This document shows, piece by piece, positions 8,987 through 16,460 of a stretch of DNA of 64,000 bases (its first letter is position 1; every line of letters starts with the position of its first letter). Source of the DNA: Kluyvera genomosp. 1. GTDB lineage: Bacteria; Pseudomonadota; Gammaproteobacteria; Enterobacterales; Enterobacteriaceae. Both the position numbers and the translations under genes were made by a program. The stretch is from positions 306,034 to 370,033 of the forward strand of contig NZ_LGHZ01000004.1 in the NCBI RefSeq assembly GCF_001266615.1, read 5' to 3'. The notes under the pieces were generated by a model, which was not told the origin of the DNA, searched no databases, and was given only the letters and a program-made list of their open reading frames with translations.

Positions 8987-9271
8987 ATGAACAAGCCTGC
9001 AATCACCATTACCTACTGTTCCCAGTGTAACTGGATGCTGCGCGCCAGCTGGATGGCTCAGGAGTTGTTACATACTTTTAACACTGATATTGGTTCGGTC
9101 ACCTTGATTCCAGGCACCGGGGGAATTTTCACCATTACCGTTGGCGATGTACTGATTTGGGATCGTAAACGTGACGACGGTTTTCCCGATGCTGCAGAGC
9201 TTAAGCGCCGGGTGCGTGACGTCAGCTTCCCGGAAAAACCACTAGGGCATGTAGATAAAAGCGCCGGATAA
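8987..9271 (+). CDS. SelT/SelW/SelH (Rdx) family protein
   Basis: A 94-residue thioredoxin-like-fold protein with the redox motif TYCSQCNW near residue 10, a Cys-x-x-Cys version of the selenoprotein W active site. The C-terminal half (GIFTITVGDVLIWDRKRDDGFPDAAELKRRVRD) is typical of the Rdx family. The first ATG (8987) is preferred; the upstream TTG and CTG codons add only two residues. The cellular role of the bacterial family is not established. It is divergent from hemP across a Fur box, so iron-regulated expression is plausible. Confidence 0.85.
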   Translation: MNKPAITITYCSQCNWMLRASWMAQELLHTFNTDIGSVTLIPGTGGIFTITVGDVLIWDRKRDDGFPDAAELKRRVRDVSFPEKPLGHVDKSAG

Positions 9272-9293
9272 AGCGGCTGCGAAGGTATTATTA

Positions 9294-9316
9294 AAAGTGT
9301 ATTATTAATGCATCTT
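9294..9316 (+). promoter_or_regulatory. NsrR binding site upstream of ygbA
   Basis: The 23-bp sequence AAAGTGTATTATTAATG continuing CATCTT matches the NsrR palindrome (AAGATGTATTTTAAATG then CATCTT) at 19 of 23 positions by my alignment, with both ATGCATCTT-type arms recognisable. It lies 20 nt upstream of the ygbA start, where a repressor would block transcription. Confidence 0.8.
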
Positions 9317-9335
9317 TATTGGTGAGGAACAGGCT

Positions 9336-9680
9336 ATGGCTGGCAAACGCATCGATCGTGAAAAACTGACTATCCGCAGCATGATTACGCTGTATCAGCG
9401 TCGCTGCCCGGATGCGCACAACGATGCCGCGCACTATCAGGCGCTAAACGACTATGCCGATAAACGCCTGGATAAATGTGTCTTTGGTGAAGAGAAACCG
9501 GCCTGTAAACAGTGTCCAGTTCACTGCTATCAGCCCGCGAAGCGTGAAGAGATGAAGCAGATCATGCGCTGGGCGGGGCCGCGAATGCTCTGGCGCCACC
9601 CAGTCCTCACGATTCGCCATCTGATTGACGACAGGCGTCCGGTGCCGGAACTGCCGGAAAAATATCGGCCGAAAAAATAA
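9336..9680 (+). CDS. ygbA: YgbA, nitric-oxide-inducible protein
   Basis: The 114-residue protein belongs to the family called nitrous oxide-stimulated promoter proteins. It carries a cysteine cluster (KCVFGEEKPACKQCPVHCY near residues 47-66) that could bind a metal or iron-sulfur cluster. In E. coli ygbA lies near fhlA-mutS and is repressed by NsrR. The NsrR-like box directly upstream here fits that. The biochemical role is not well defined; reports link it to growth after nitrosative stress. Confidence 0.9.
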   Translation: MAGKRIDREKLTIRSMITLYQRRCPDAHNDAAHYQALNDYADKRLDKCVFGEEKPACKQCPVHCYQPAKREEMKQIMRWAGPRMLWRHPVLTIRHLIDDRRPVPELPEKYRPKK

Positions 9681-9683
9681 TGT

Positions 9684-10505
9684 TCACATCGTGCGGCAGT
9701 GGCGGCGGTACTCCGACGGCGACCGCGCCGTATGCTTACGGAAAATTCGGCAGAAATAGTTGCTGTCCTCAAAGCCACAGTGATGGGCAATCTCTTTAAT
9801 TTTCATCTCATACCCGCGCAGTAATTTCTTCGCCAGCTCCAGACGCACGGCGGTCAGGTATTCGTTGAACCCCACGGTGCTGGATTTCTGAAACAGGTGC
9901 GACAGATAGTTCGGGGTGATGTGGAATTTTCTCGCCACCGTCTCCCTGCTGAGCGCTTCGGCGGCATGCTCGTCGATATACTCCTGAATCGCCATAAACA
10001 GCTCTTTGCTTTTGCTCACCGTATCTGCCAGATGGGTGAGCTGATCGATGCAGTGGCTGAGCAGCCCGCTGAGCACAATCTGCGCCGTCGGCATCACCGG
10101 ACGAATCGCCAGTTCGTTTAGCGCCAGCAAAAGATATGACCCCACGCGCGGCCCTAAGCGCGCGACATGTTGCTTGCGGATCTCGACAAATTTTTGGCCA
10201 TCAAAACGCTGTAGGCTGAACCCCAGTTTCTGCTTGCTGAATAAAATACTTAGCGTCGTGGCGGGTCCCTTCCATTGCGGGGCATTCCAGCGTCCACCGG
10301 GAATATACAACGCCTCTAGTGGGCCGAGCGGGGCGTCAAGGCAGCCATCGGTCAGCTCACCTTCCAGCACAATTTCCAGACGGGGAAATGACAGGCTCAT
10401 CGCCAGCTCTGGTGCCGGCTGGGCGGTTTGTGGGAAACGCACGACAAGGTCTCCCTGCTGGCGTAATAGCTGCTCCAGCACGGGGACGAGGGATTGCTCT
10501 GACAT
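9684..10505 (-). CDS. AraC-family transcriptional regulator
   Basis: A 273-residue regulator with a C-terminal pair of helix-turn-helix motifs (ALSRETVARKFHITPNYLSHLFQK and IKEIAHHCGFEDSNYFCRIFRKHTARSPSEYRR) typical of AraC/XylS. The N-terminal part is a cupin-like sensor of unknown ligand. I chose the ATG at 10505 because AGGA lies 7 nt upstream; ATGs at 10511, 10544 and 10547 are also possible. It is divergent from the PhyH dioxygenase gene, which it probably controls. The stop is 4 nt from the ygbA stop (convergent). Confidence 0.88.
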   Translation of the reverse strand: MSEQSLVPVLEQLLRQQGDLVVRFPQTAQPAPELAMSLSFPRLEIVLEGELTDGCLDAPLGPLEALYIPGGRWNAPQWKGPATTLSILFSKQKLGFSLQRFDGQKFVEIRKQHVARLGPRVGSYLLLALNELAIRPVMPTAQIVLSGLLSHCIDQLTHLADTVSKSKELFMAIQEYIDEHAAEALSRETVARKFHITPNYLSHLFQKSSTVGFNEYLTAVRLELAKKLLRGYEMKIKEIAHHCGFEDSNYFCRIFRKHTARSPSEYRRHCRTM

Positions 10506-10665
10506 GCTCATGTCCTGGTTATTATTCTGGATTTTGAATCTCATCACACTTTATTTTGCTGTACACAAAAATCCAGTGTTGTGTAGCTATCTCATACAGA
10601 ATGCCGCGGCCGCGTGCAGTAACTTTTCATACATGTTGTGAAATGGTTAACAAAAGAGAGGCGAT

Positions 10666-11433
10666 ATGGACAAGCAAGCGGCATTCTGGCTGGAGGCACT
10701 GGGCGCCAACGGCGAACTGTCAGCCATCATGAAACACGAACTGGATACCCAGGGCTACACGATTGTGCACGGCGTGGTCGATGCCGATTGGCTGGCGGCG
10801 ATGCGTGAACGCATTGATTTCCTGGTCGAAAAAGAAGGGGAGAATCTGGCGGTTGAACACCATCAGGAGGAGACCGCCACCCGCGTCGCGAACCTGGTGA
10901 ATAAAGGCGTGGTATGGGAAAAGGTATGGTCGCATCCACTGATCCTCTCGGCGTGTCGCTATATCTTTGAGGGCGAGTTTAAAATCTCCAGCCTCAACGC
11001 CCGCGAAGCGCTCTACAACGGCGGCCATCAACCGCTGCACGCTGACTGGAAAAAACCGCGTCCGGACTTCCCGAAAGTCCACCTCGTTAACACCATCTGG
11101 GCCATTGACGATCTCTACGCCGCTAACGGTGCACCAAGAATTATTCCGGCCACCCATCTCCGACCGGAGCTGCCGGAAGAGGTACTGGAGGATGTTGGAT
11201 TACCGCATCCAGATGAGGTGATCTTTGAAGCCCCTGCGGGCAGCGTGATGATATATAACGCTCACGCCTGGCATGGCGGTACCACCAATCGTGAAGGTTC
11301 ACGCCGCCGCGTGCTGCATGGTTTGTATATCGACCGCGCCGACACAGCTCAGCAGGATCAGCGCCGCTGGCTGACGCCGGAAACGGCTAGCCGCCTAACA
11401 CCGGCGCAGAAATGGCTGCTGGATGTGGAGTGA
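10666..11433 (+). CDS. Phytanoyl-CoA dioxygenase (PhyH) family protein
   Basis: A 255-residue Fe(II)/2-oxoglutarate-dependent oxygenase. Iron ligands are visible as HAD in QPLHADWKK near residue 122 and a distal His in NAHAWHGGTTN near residue 203, followed by an Arg cluster (GSRRRVLHG) for 2-oxoglutarate. The substrate is unknown; family members hydroxylate small organic molecules. GAGAGG precedes the ATG. Its only obvious partner is the divergent AraC regulator, which suggests induction by a substrate. A REP-like hairpin follows the stop. Confidence 0.85.
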   Translation: MDKQAAFWLEALGANGELSAIMKHELDTQGYTIVHGVVDADWLAAMRERIDFLVEKEGENLAVEHHQEETATRVANLVNKGVVWEKVWSHPLILSACRYIFEGEFKISSLNAREALYNGGHQPLHADWKKPRPDFPKVHLVNTIWAIDDLYAANGAPRIIPATHLRPELPEEVLEDVGLPHPDEVIFEAPAGSVMIYNAHAWHGGTTNREGSRRRVLHGLYIDRADTAQQDQRRWLTPETASRLTPAQKWLLDVE

Positions 11434-11450
11434 CATTCAGGAACCGACAA

Positions 11451-11474
11451 CCCTCTCCCTTTTTAGGGAGAGGG
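11451..11474. repeat. REP-like hairpin CCCTCTCCCT/AGGGAGAGGG
   Basis: A perfect 10-bp inverted repeat with a TTTT loop lies between convergent genes and could serve as a bidirectional terminator. The same CCCTCTCCC/GGGAGAGGG core recurs at 28202-28303 inside the hyc operon, so it belongs to a dispersed repeat family. Confidence 0.7.
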
Positions 11475-11487
11475 GGAACGCCGAGGC

Positions 11488-12363
11488 TCATCCCCCAACC
11501 ACCACCCGATATCCCGCCCGTTCGATTCTGGCCTGAATGAGCGCAATCTCTTCAGGCTCTGGCGCTTTTATTCCCGCCATTGCCCATTCACTTCCTAGCA
11601 GCGAATACTTCGGCTCACCGTATTGATGAAACGGCAGCAGATGGACCTCTTTCACCGATAGCGGTGTCAGAAAATCCAGAATCTGCGTGAGGTTGTCTTC
11701 GTTGAGGGTAAAGCCTGGGATCAGCGGCAGGCGCGGGATCACATTGATACCTTTGTCGACCAGCAAACGAAAGTTCTCCAGTACACGCGGTTGATTCATA
11801 TGAAGCACACGCTGGGCCGCCTCTGTATCCATGATTTTCAAATCGAACAGCACTTCATCACAGGCTTGCGCCAGCGGCAGCAGGCGTTGAGGGGACGCAT
11901 CGCCTGCTGTTTCGATGGCGGTGCGAATGCCCCACTGTTTTAAGCGCTGTAAAAAACGGCTGGCGAATGCAGCCTGCATCAATACCTCTCCGCCGGAGAG
12001 CGTGACGCCGCCGCCCGAAGCGCGGAAAAATACCTCGTCTTTAAGCACTTCTCGCTCAAGCGATTCCAGCGTGACATCACGGCCGATGTGTTCCCATGCG
12101 CCGGAAGGACACTCTTCGGCATCCCGCAGACAGGTCGCGCAGTGCAAACACTTACTCTCCCGCCGCACGGTCTCGATTTTTGGCGAGATGGATTCCGGGT
12201 TGGCGCACCACGGGCAGCGATGTGGGCAACCTTTAAAGAACACCACCGTGCGGATGCCGTGGCCGTCGTTTAATGAATAGCGCTGAATGTTGAAAATGCG
12301 CGCCGTGTCGGCGCGCGTTTCAATCACCTCACAGCTGATGCGCGGTGCGGCGGATAATGTCAT
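11488..12363 (-). CDS. pflC: Glycyl-radical enzyme activating protein PflC
   Basis: A 291-residue radical SAM enzyme that installs the glycyl radical on PflD. It has the SAM cluster motif FFKGCPHRCPWC near residue 45 (Cys-x3-Cys-x2-Cys), an added ferredoxin-type region (SKCLHCATCLRDAEECPSG) and SGGEVLMQ. I start at MTLSAAPRISC (12363), which matches the layout of E. coli PflC; the longer frame would lie entirely inside pflD. It overlaps the 3' end of pflD by 35 nt, so the pair is probably co-translated. Confidence 0.92.
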   Translation of the reverse strand: MTLSAAPRISCEVIETRADTARIFNIQRYSLNDGHGIRTVVFFKGCPHRCPWCANPESISPKIETVRRESKCLHCATCLRDAEECPSGAWEHIGRDVTLESLEREVLKDEVFFRASGGGVTLSGGEVLMQAAFASRFLQRLKQWGIRTAIETAGDASPQRLLPLAQACDEVLFDLKIMDTEAAQRVLHMNQPRVLENFRLLVDKGINVIPRLPLIPGFTLNEDNLTQILDFLTPLSVKEVHLLPFHQYGEPKYSLLGSEWAMAGIKAPEPEEIALIQARIERAGYRVVVGG

Positions 12364-14626
12364 CCTGAATCTCCTTCGACAGCTCGACAAAGAAGGCACT
12401 GTAGCCCGCCACACGCACCACCAGCCCGGCATAATCCTGCGGCCGCTGCTGGGCTTCGCGAAGCGTCTCGGCGTTCACCACGTTAAACTGGATATGCTGT
12501 AGTTTCAGCTTGGTAAACGCATGGAGGAAATCCGCCAGCTTGTTCAGGCCGCTCTCACCCTCCAGCGTTGCGGGGGTGAATTTGACGTTGAGCAGCGTGC
12601 CGTTTGAGAGCAGATAGTTATCGAGCTTGCTCACTGATTTCAGCACCGCCGTCGGCCCCTGGCCGTCCTGGCCCACCATCGGCGATAGGCCGCCATCCGC
12701 CAGCTGTTCGCCGGCAAAGCGCCCATCCGGTGTTGCACCCACGACCGAACCGAGCGGCACGTGGGCCGACACGGTATATGAACCCGGCGTAAATTGTCCG
12801 CCGCGCGGATTACGATATTTTTCCACCTCTTTGCAGTAAAAACGCAGCAGATCGGCGCTGATATTGTCAACATCGTCAATGTCGTTGCCGTACTTCTCGA
12901 AGCGGTTAATCAAGCGGGCGCGAACTTTCTCTCCTTCAGGTGTCGCGAAGTTGGCCTTCAGCACCGCCAGTAATTCGTCAAAGCTCATGCGCTGCTGGTC
13001 AAATACCATGCCTTTCAGCGCGTGAAGCGAGTCGCTGAGGTTGGCAATCCCAATCCCCTGTACGCCTGAGAAGTTGTAGCGCGCGCCGCCTTCGGTAATA
13101 TCTTTGCCGTTGGCAATACAGTCCTCCACAAATGAGGAGAGCAGCGGCACTGGTGCCCAGTCGCGGTGGCCGATGTCGCAGATATTACTGCCTACCACCA
13201 TCAGCTTGATGTAGTGCTGAATTTTGTCGCGAATGCTGACCAGCAGGCTATCGTAGCTAATTTGCTCATCGCCTTCGTGCTCCAGCATGACGATTTCCAT
13301 CACCTTCAGCAGGTTGAACATCGCAATGTCGTGCAGTCCGTAGGTACGGCCGGGGATCGACAGCTCCACGCAGCCAACTACCGCGTAATCGCGGGCATCT
13401 TCCAGCGACACGCCGCGGTTGAGGAATGCGGGCACCACCACTTCATCGTTAAAAATCTGCGGAATGCCGGTACCTAAGCGCACGGTTTCTGCCGTTTTAC
13501 GCAGGAACGGCCGGTCAATCAGTTCGTTGACCCGCACGCCAAGGTTAGGCTGCGGCAGGCGGACGTTTTGATAGGCATCGAGACAGGTGAAGGAAAGGAT
13601 ATTGACCGCGCTGCGCCCGTTTTCGGTCAGGCCGCCTAAAAGGGCGGTATAGCCGGTCGGGAAGCCGGCGAAATAGCGCGCGCTGCTGGTGGAGCGCAGT
13701 AGCACAATGTCGTTGCATTTCACCCACAGTGATTCCAGCAGCTCCTGCATAAACGCCGGGTCTTCACCATGGTTCAGCGATGTCTGCCAGAACGGCAGCA
13801 TGTACTGGTCGAAGCGACCGAGCGAAATGGAACTGGCGTTGGACTCATATTGCAAAATGATGTTTATGTACCAGAACAGCTGACAGGCCTGCCAAAAGTT
13901 CTGCGGCTTCCTCTCTGCGTTATGGCGCGAAACCTGGGCGATGGTTTCCAGCTCCTGACGGCGCTGTGGCTCGTTACACGCGGCCGCCATCTCTTCCGCC
14001 AGCGCGGCATAGCGCAGGATATGGCGCTGGGAAGCCTCGAGCAGAATCAACACCGCGTGATAAAACACGTTATCCGGCTGCTGACGCAGATGCGTCTGCA
14101 TCTCGCTAACCAGCGCATTGAGGCCGTTATTCAGCAGTCGCGGGTAGTCGATGATAATGTGGCCCTGGCCTTTATCGGTCTGATTCACGCTGAAAATCTG
14201 CGTACTGACGGCAGCTTTGACCTCATCGGTCATCTGCGCGTTGATGAAGTCTTTCATTGAGCGCTTTTCCCAGTACGGGAACAGCACATCGCGGTACAGG
14301 CGCTTGTCATCATCGCTGATGTTAAAACGATCCTGCGGGCGAGTTGGGAACTGGTCGAGCTCTTTTAGCAGCCAGTAGGGGTCCATCTCCGGCGACATGA
14401 TCCCGGCGCGCGGTTTGATGGTGCGGTTACCGGCAATCAATTCGTCGTCGCGAATACTAATGGCGACGTTGTCGAGAATATGCGCGGTGGCTTTAGCGCG
14501 GCGGATAATCACCGGCTCGCCTTCGGTCTGGCGATGGCTTTCGGTGTACAACACGGCGCGCTCAAGCGAAATTTCACGTGGCTTGGCAAACAGGGCGTCT
14601 TTCAGGCGCTGGATTCGAGTGGTCAT
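12329..14626 (-). CDS. pflD: Glycyl-radical enzyme PflD
   Basis: A 765-residue protein, the same length as E. coli PflD and strongly similar throughout. The active-site cysteine lies in YAVVGCVELSIPG near residue 430 and the radical glycine in VVRVAGYSAFFVEL near the C terminus. A Glu two residues after the Cys (GCVE) is the mark of dehydratase-type members and differs from pyruvate formate-lyase itself, which has two adjacent cysteines. The substrate of PflD is not firmly known; a dehydratase or C-C/C-O lyase of a small polyol is likelier than pyruvate. Activated by pflC, anaerobic. Confidence 0.93.
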   Translation of the reverse strand: MTTRIQRLKDALFAKPREISLERAVLYTESHRQTEGEPVIIRRAKATAHILDNVAISIRDDELIAGNRTIKPRAGIMSPEMDPYWLLKELDQFPTRPQDRFNISDDDKRLYRDVLFPYWEKRSMKDFINAQMTDEVKAAVSTQIFSVNQTDKGQGHIIIDYPRLLNNGLNALVSEMQTHLRQQPDNVFYHAVLILLEASQRHILRYAALAEEMAAACNEPQRRQELETIAQVSRHNAERKPQNFWQACQLFWYINIILQYESNASSISLGRFDQYMLPFWQTSLNHGEDPAFMQELLESLWVKCNDIVLLRSTSSARYFAGFPTGYTALLGGLTENGRSAVNILSFTCLDAYQNVRLPQPNLGVRVNELIDRPFLRKTAETVRLGTGIPQIFNDEVVVPAFLNRGVSLEDARDYAVVGCVELSIPGRTYGLHDIAMFNLLKVMEIVMLEHEGDEQISYDSLLVSIRDKIQHYIKLMVVGSNICDIGHRDWAPVPLLSSFVEDCIANGKDITEGGARYNFSGVQGIGIANLSDSLHALKGMVFDQQRMSFDELLAVLKANFATPEGEKVRARLINRFEKYGNDIDDVDNISADLLRFYCKEVEKYRNPRGGQFTPGSYTVSAHVPLGSVVGATPDGRFAGEQLADGGLSPMVGQDGQGPTAVLKSVSKLDNYLLSNGTLLNVKFTPATLEGESGLNKLADFLHAFTKLKLQHIQFNVVNAETLREAQQRPQDYAGLVVRVAGYSAFFVELSKEIQDDIIRRTAHQL

Positions 14627-14775
14627 TGTGCTGGCTCCTTGGGAAATTAACCCGACGTTTCTTATGGCTTCTACGTTAGGTAAATGCGGCGAGGGGAGAC
14701 AGAAGAGAATGGGGCGATTTACTGGATTATTGTGATCAAAATTGAAAAGTGGGATCTAAGTTTTGTCTGGGTAAA

Positions 14776-14802
14776 ACCCGGCGTCGCTGCGCTTCGCCGG
14801 GT
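14776..14802. repeat. REP-type palindrome
   Basis: ACCCGGCG and CGCCGGGT form an 8-bp stem around tcgctgcgctt, the arrangement of enterobacterial REP elements. It lies between pflD (divergent side) and the end of the esterase gene. Confidence 0.65.
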
Positions 14803-14819
14803 ATCACTTGGGGCGTTAA

Positions 14820-15755
14820 CTAGGGCAGTGAAGTAATCCAGTTCATCGCCAACTGCGGCCATTCGGCGGCGGGTAATCCTTTCGCTCCACGAATACCGAA
14901 GCCGTGCTTGCCTTCGGCAAACAGATGCAGCTCCGCTGGCACCTTATGAGCACGCAGGGCGTTGAACATCACCAGTGAGTTATCTACCGGCACCGACGGG
15001 TCATCAACCGCATGCATAATAAAGGTCGGCGGTGTTTGTGGGGTTACGTTCCGCTCCGGCGAATAGCGCGTAATTTGCTCTGCGTTCGGCGTGTCGCCAA
15101 TCAATGCCTTGCGTGAGCCTGGATGGGCGATGGCGTTATCCATTGAAATCACCGGGTAGCCGAGCACAACGAAATCAGGCCGGGCGCTTTGCTTATCGAC
15201 GGCATCCAGTGGGGAATAAACCGATTCGTCGTAGCGCGTCTCAAGACTTGCCGCCACGTGCCCACCGGCTGAAAAGCCCATCACGCCAATTTTCTGCGGG
15301 TTAATTTTCCACTCCCCGGCGCGGGCACGAAGGGTACGAATAGCCCGTTGCGCATCCGCCAGCGGCGCGTTGGCACCTTCCGCATGACCATCGGCTGGCA
15401 TGCGGTAGGTCATCACAAACAGGGTGTAACCTTGAGCATTAAAGGGGGCGGCGAGATCGCTGCCTTCTTTATCAAGCACCACTCGCTGATATGAGCCACC
15501 AGGGGTAACCAACAGCGCGACGCCGTTAGGGTGTTCAGGAGCATAAACGGTGATTTCCGGGGCGCGAATGCCGGTGACCGCGCGGTCAGGCAGCGTGGGG
15601 TCCTGGCTACGTTCTACCAACGAGAAGCTGACCGGGCTGTTTTTCGCGCCCGGCGCTTCACCGCCGGGCCAGAACGTGAATGTGGGCAGGGCGGCGAAGG
15701 CCGTCTGGGCGGAAAAGAGCAACGTCATGGTGGCGGCCAGCGGTAAGCGAATCAT
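14820..15755 (-). CDS. Exported alpha/beta-hydrolase (acetyl esterase type)
   Basis: An alpha/beta-hydrolase of 311 residues. It starts MIRLPLAATMTLLFSAQTAFA, a signal peptide, so it is probably periplasmic. The nucleophile elbow is GFSAGGHVAASL near residue 160, with acid and base residues in HAVDDPSVPVD and KHGFGIRG. GGGAG lies 7 nt upstream of the ATG at 15755; upstream ATGs are less well placed. The BD-FAE/acetyl-xylan-esterase-like family usually deacetylates sugars. The natural substrate is unknown and the neighbours give no clear hint. Confidence 0.82.
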   Translation of the reverse strand: MIRLPLAATMTLLFSAQTAFAALPTFTFWPGGEAPGAKNSPVSFSLVERSQDPTLPDRAVTGIRAPEITVYAPEHPNGVALLVTPGGSYQRVVLDKEGSDLAAPFNAQGYTLFVMTYRMPADGHAEGANAPLADAQRAIRTLRARAGEWKINPQKIGVMGFSAGGHVAASLETRYDESVYSPLDAVDKQSARPDFVVLGYPVISMDNAIAHPGSRKALIGDTPNAEQITRYSPERNVTPQTPPTFIMHAVDDPSVPVDNSLVMFNALRAHKVPAELHLFAEGKHGFGIRGAKGLPAAEWPQLAMNWITSLP

Positions 15756-15975
15756 AAGCATCTCCCAGGGAAAACGCTTATTTATCATCCATTAGCCGGA
15801 GAGAACGCGAAATGATTCACAAAACGATGTTTCATAAATAGAGAAACAAAATGCTGTGAGTTCTATGCGGAACATCAAGAGAAGAGATAGACAGGAGAGG
15901 CAGGCGCAGCGCCATCAACAGTAGCGCTACATCTTACCGGAGACGACAAAAATGCCCTCTCCGGCGGAGATAAAA

Positions 15976-16404
15976 TTACGCGCGGGTTGCCAGCAAAATG
16001 GCCGACGCCTTGATTAAGGCAATGGCGCGGCTGCCGACAGCCAGTTTCATCTCATGCTGACTTTCATTGGTGATCACCGCCACGATATCAAAACCGGCAT
16101 CGGCTTTGATGTGCACTGTTGCATTCACCGCGCCTTCAGTCACCTGGGTGACCTTACCGGCAAACTGGTTGCGGGCAGAGAACTTCAGGCCACAGTCTTC
16201 GGTTGCCAGGGTGACCCACGGCGCTTTGATCAGGGCAATGGCTTCCTTACCATTGACCAGACCCAGCGCTTCTTTACTGCTGTGAGTGACGATAGCAACG
16301 AGCTTTGCGCCGCCCGGCAGGGTGAGTTCGACTTCGTCGTTGACCGCGCCGGTGGCGACGGCGCTGATGGTACCGGTTAATTGGTTACGTGCTGAAACTG
16401 CCAT
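15976..16404 (-). CDS. Molbindin (two Mop domains), molybdate/tungstate-binding protein
   Basis: A 142-residue cytoplasmic protein made of two tandem Mop/TOBE domains, each starting SARNQ(L/F)xGxxxxVxxGAVN (residues ~4-70 and ~75-142) and each containing a KAxxVxLAT-type strand. Such dimop proteins oligomerise and hold oxyanions such as molybdate. I start at MAVSARNQ (16404). It lies 56 nt after fhlA on the same strand and may be co-transcribed with it. Holding molybdenum next to the formate hydrogenlyase genes makes sense because FdhF needs molybdopterin. Confidence 0.88.
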   Translation of the reverse strand: MAVSARNQLTGTISAVATGAVNDEVELTLPGGAKLVAIVTHSSKEALGLVNGKEAIALIKAPWVTLATEDCGLKFSARNQFAGKVTQVTEGAVNATVHIKADAGFDIVAVITNESQHEMKLAVGSRAIALIKASAILLATRA

Positions 16405-16460
16405 ACGATACTGCCTCCATTCATGATTTATCGAATCAGCGGTCAGTATAGTCATAGCCG

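Noticed and set aside
14700..14760. Possible FNR or CRP site upstream of pflD (TTGATcacaATAAT on the minus strand)
   Set aside because: Only one half-site is good. Too weak to list as a feature, although anaerobic control would make sense.
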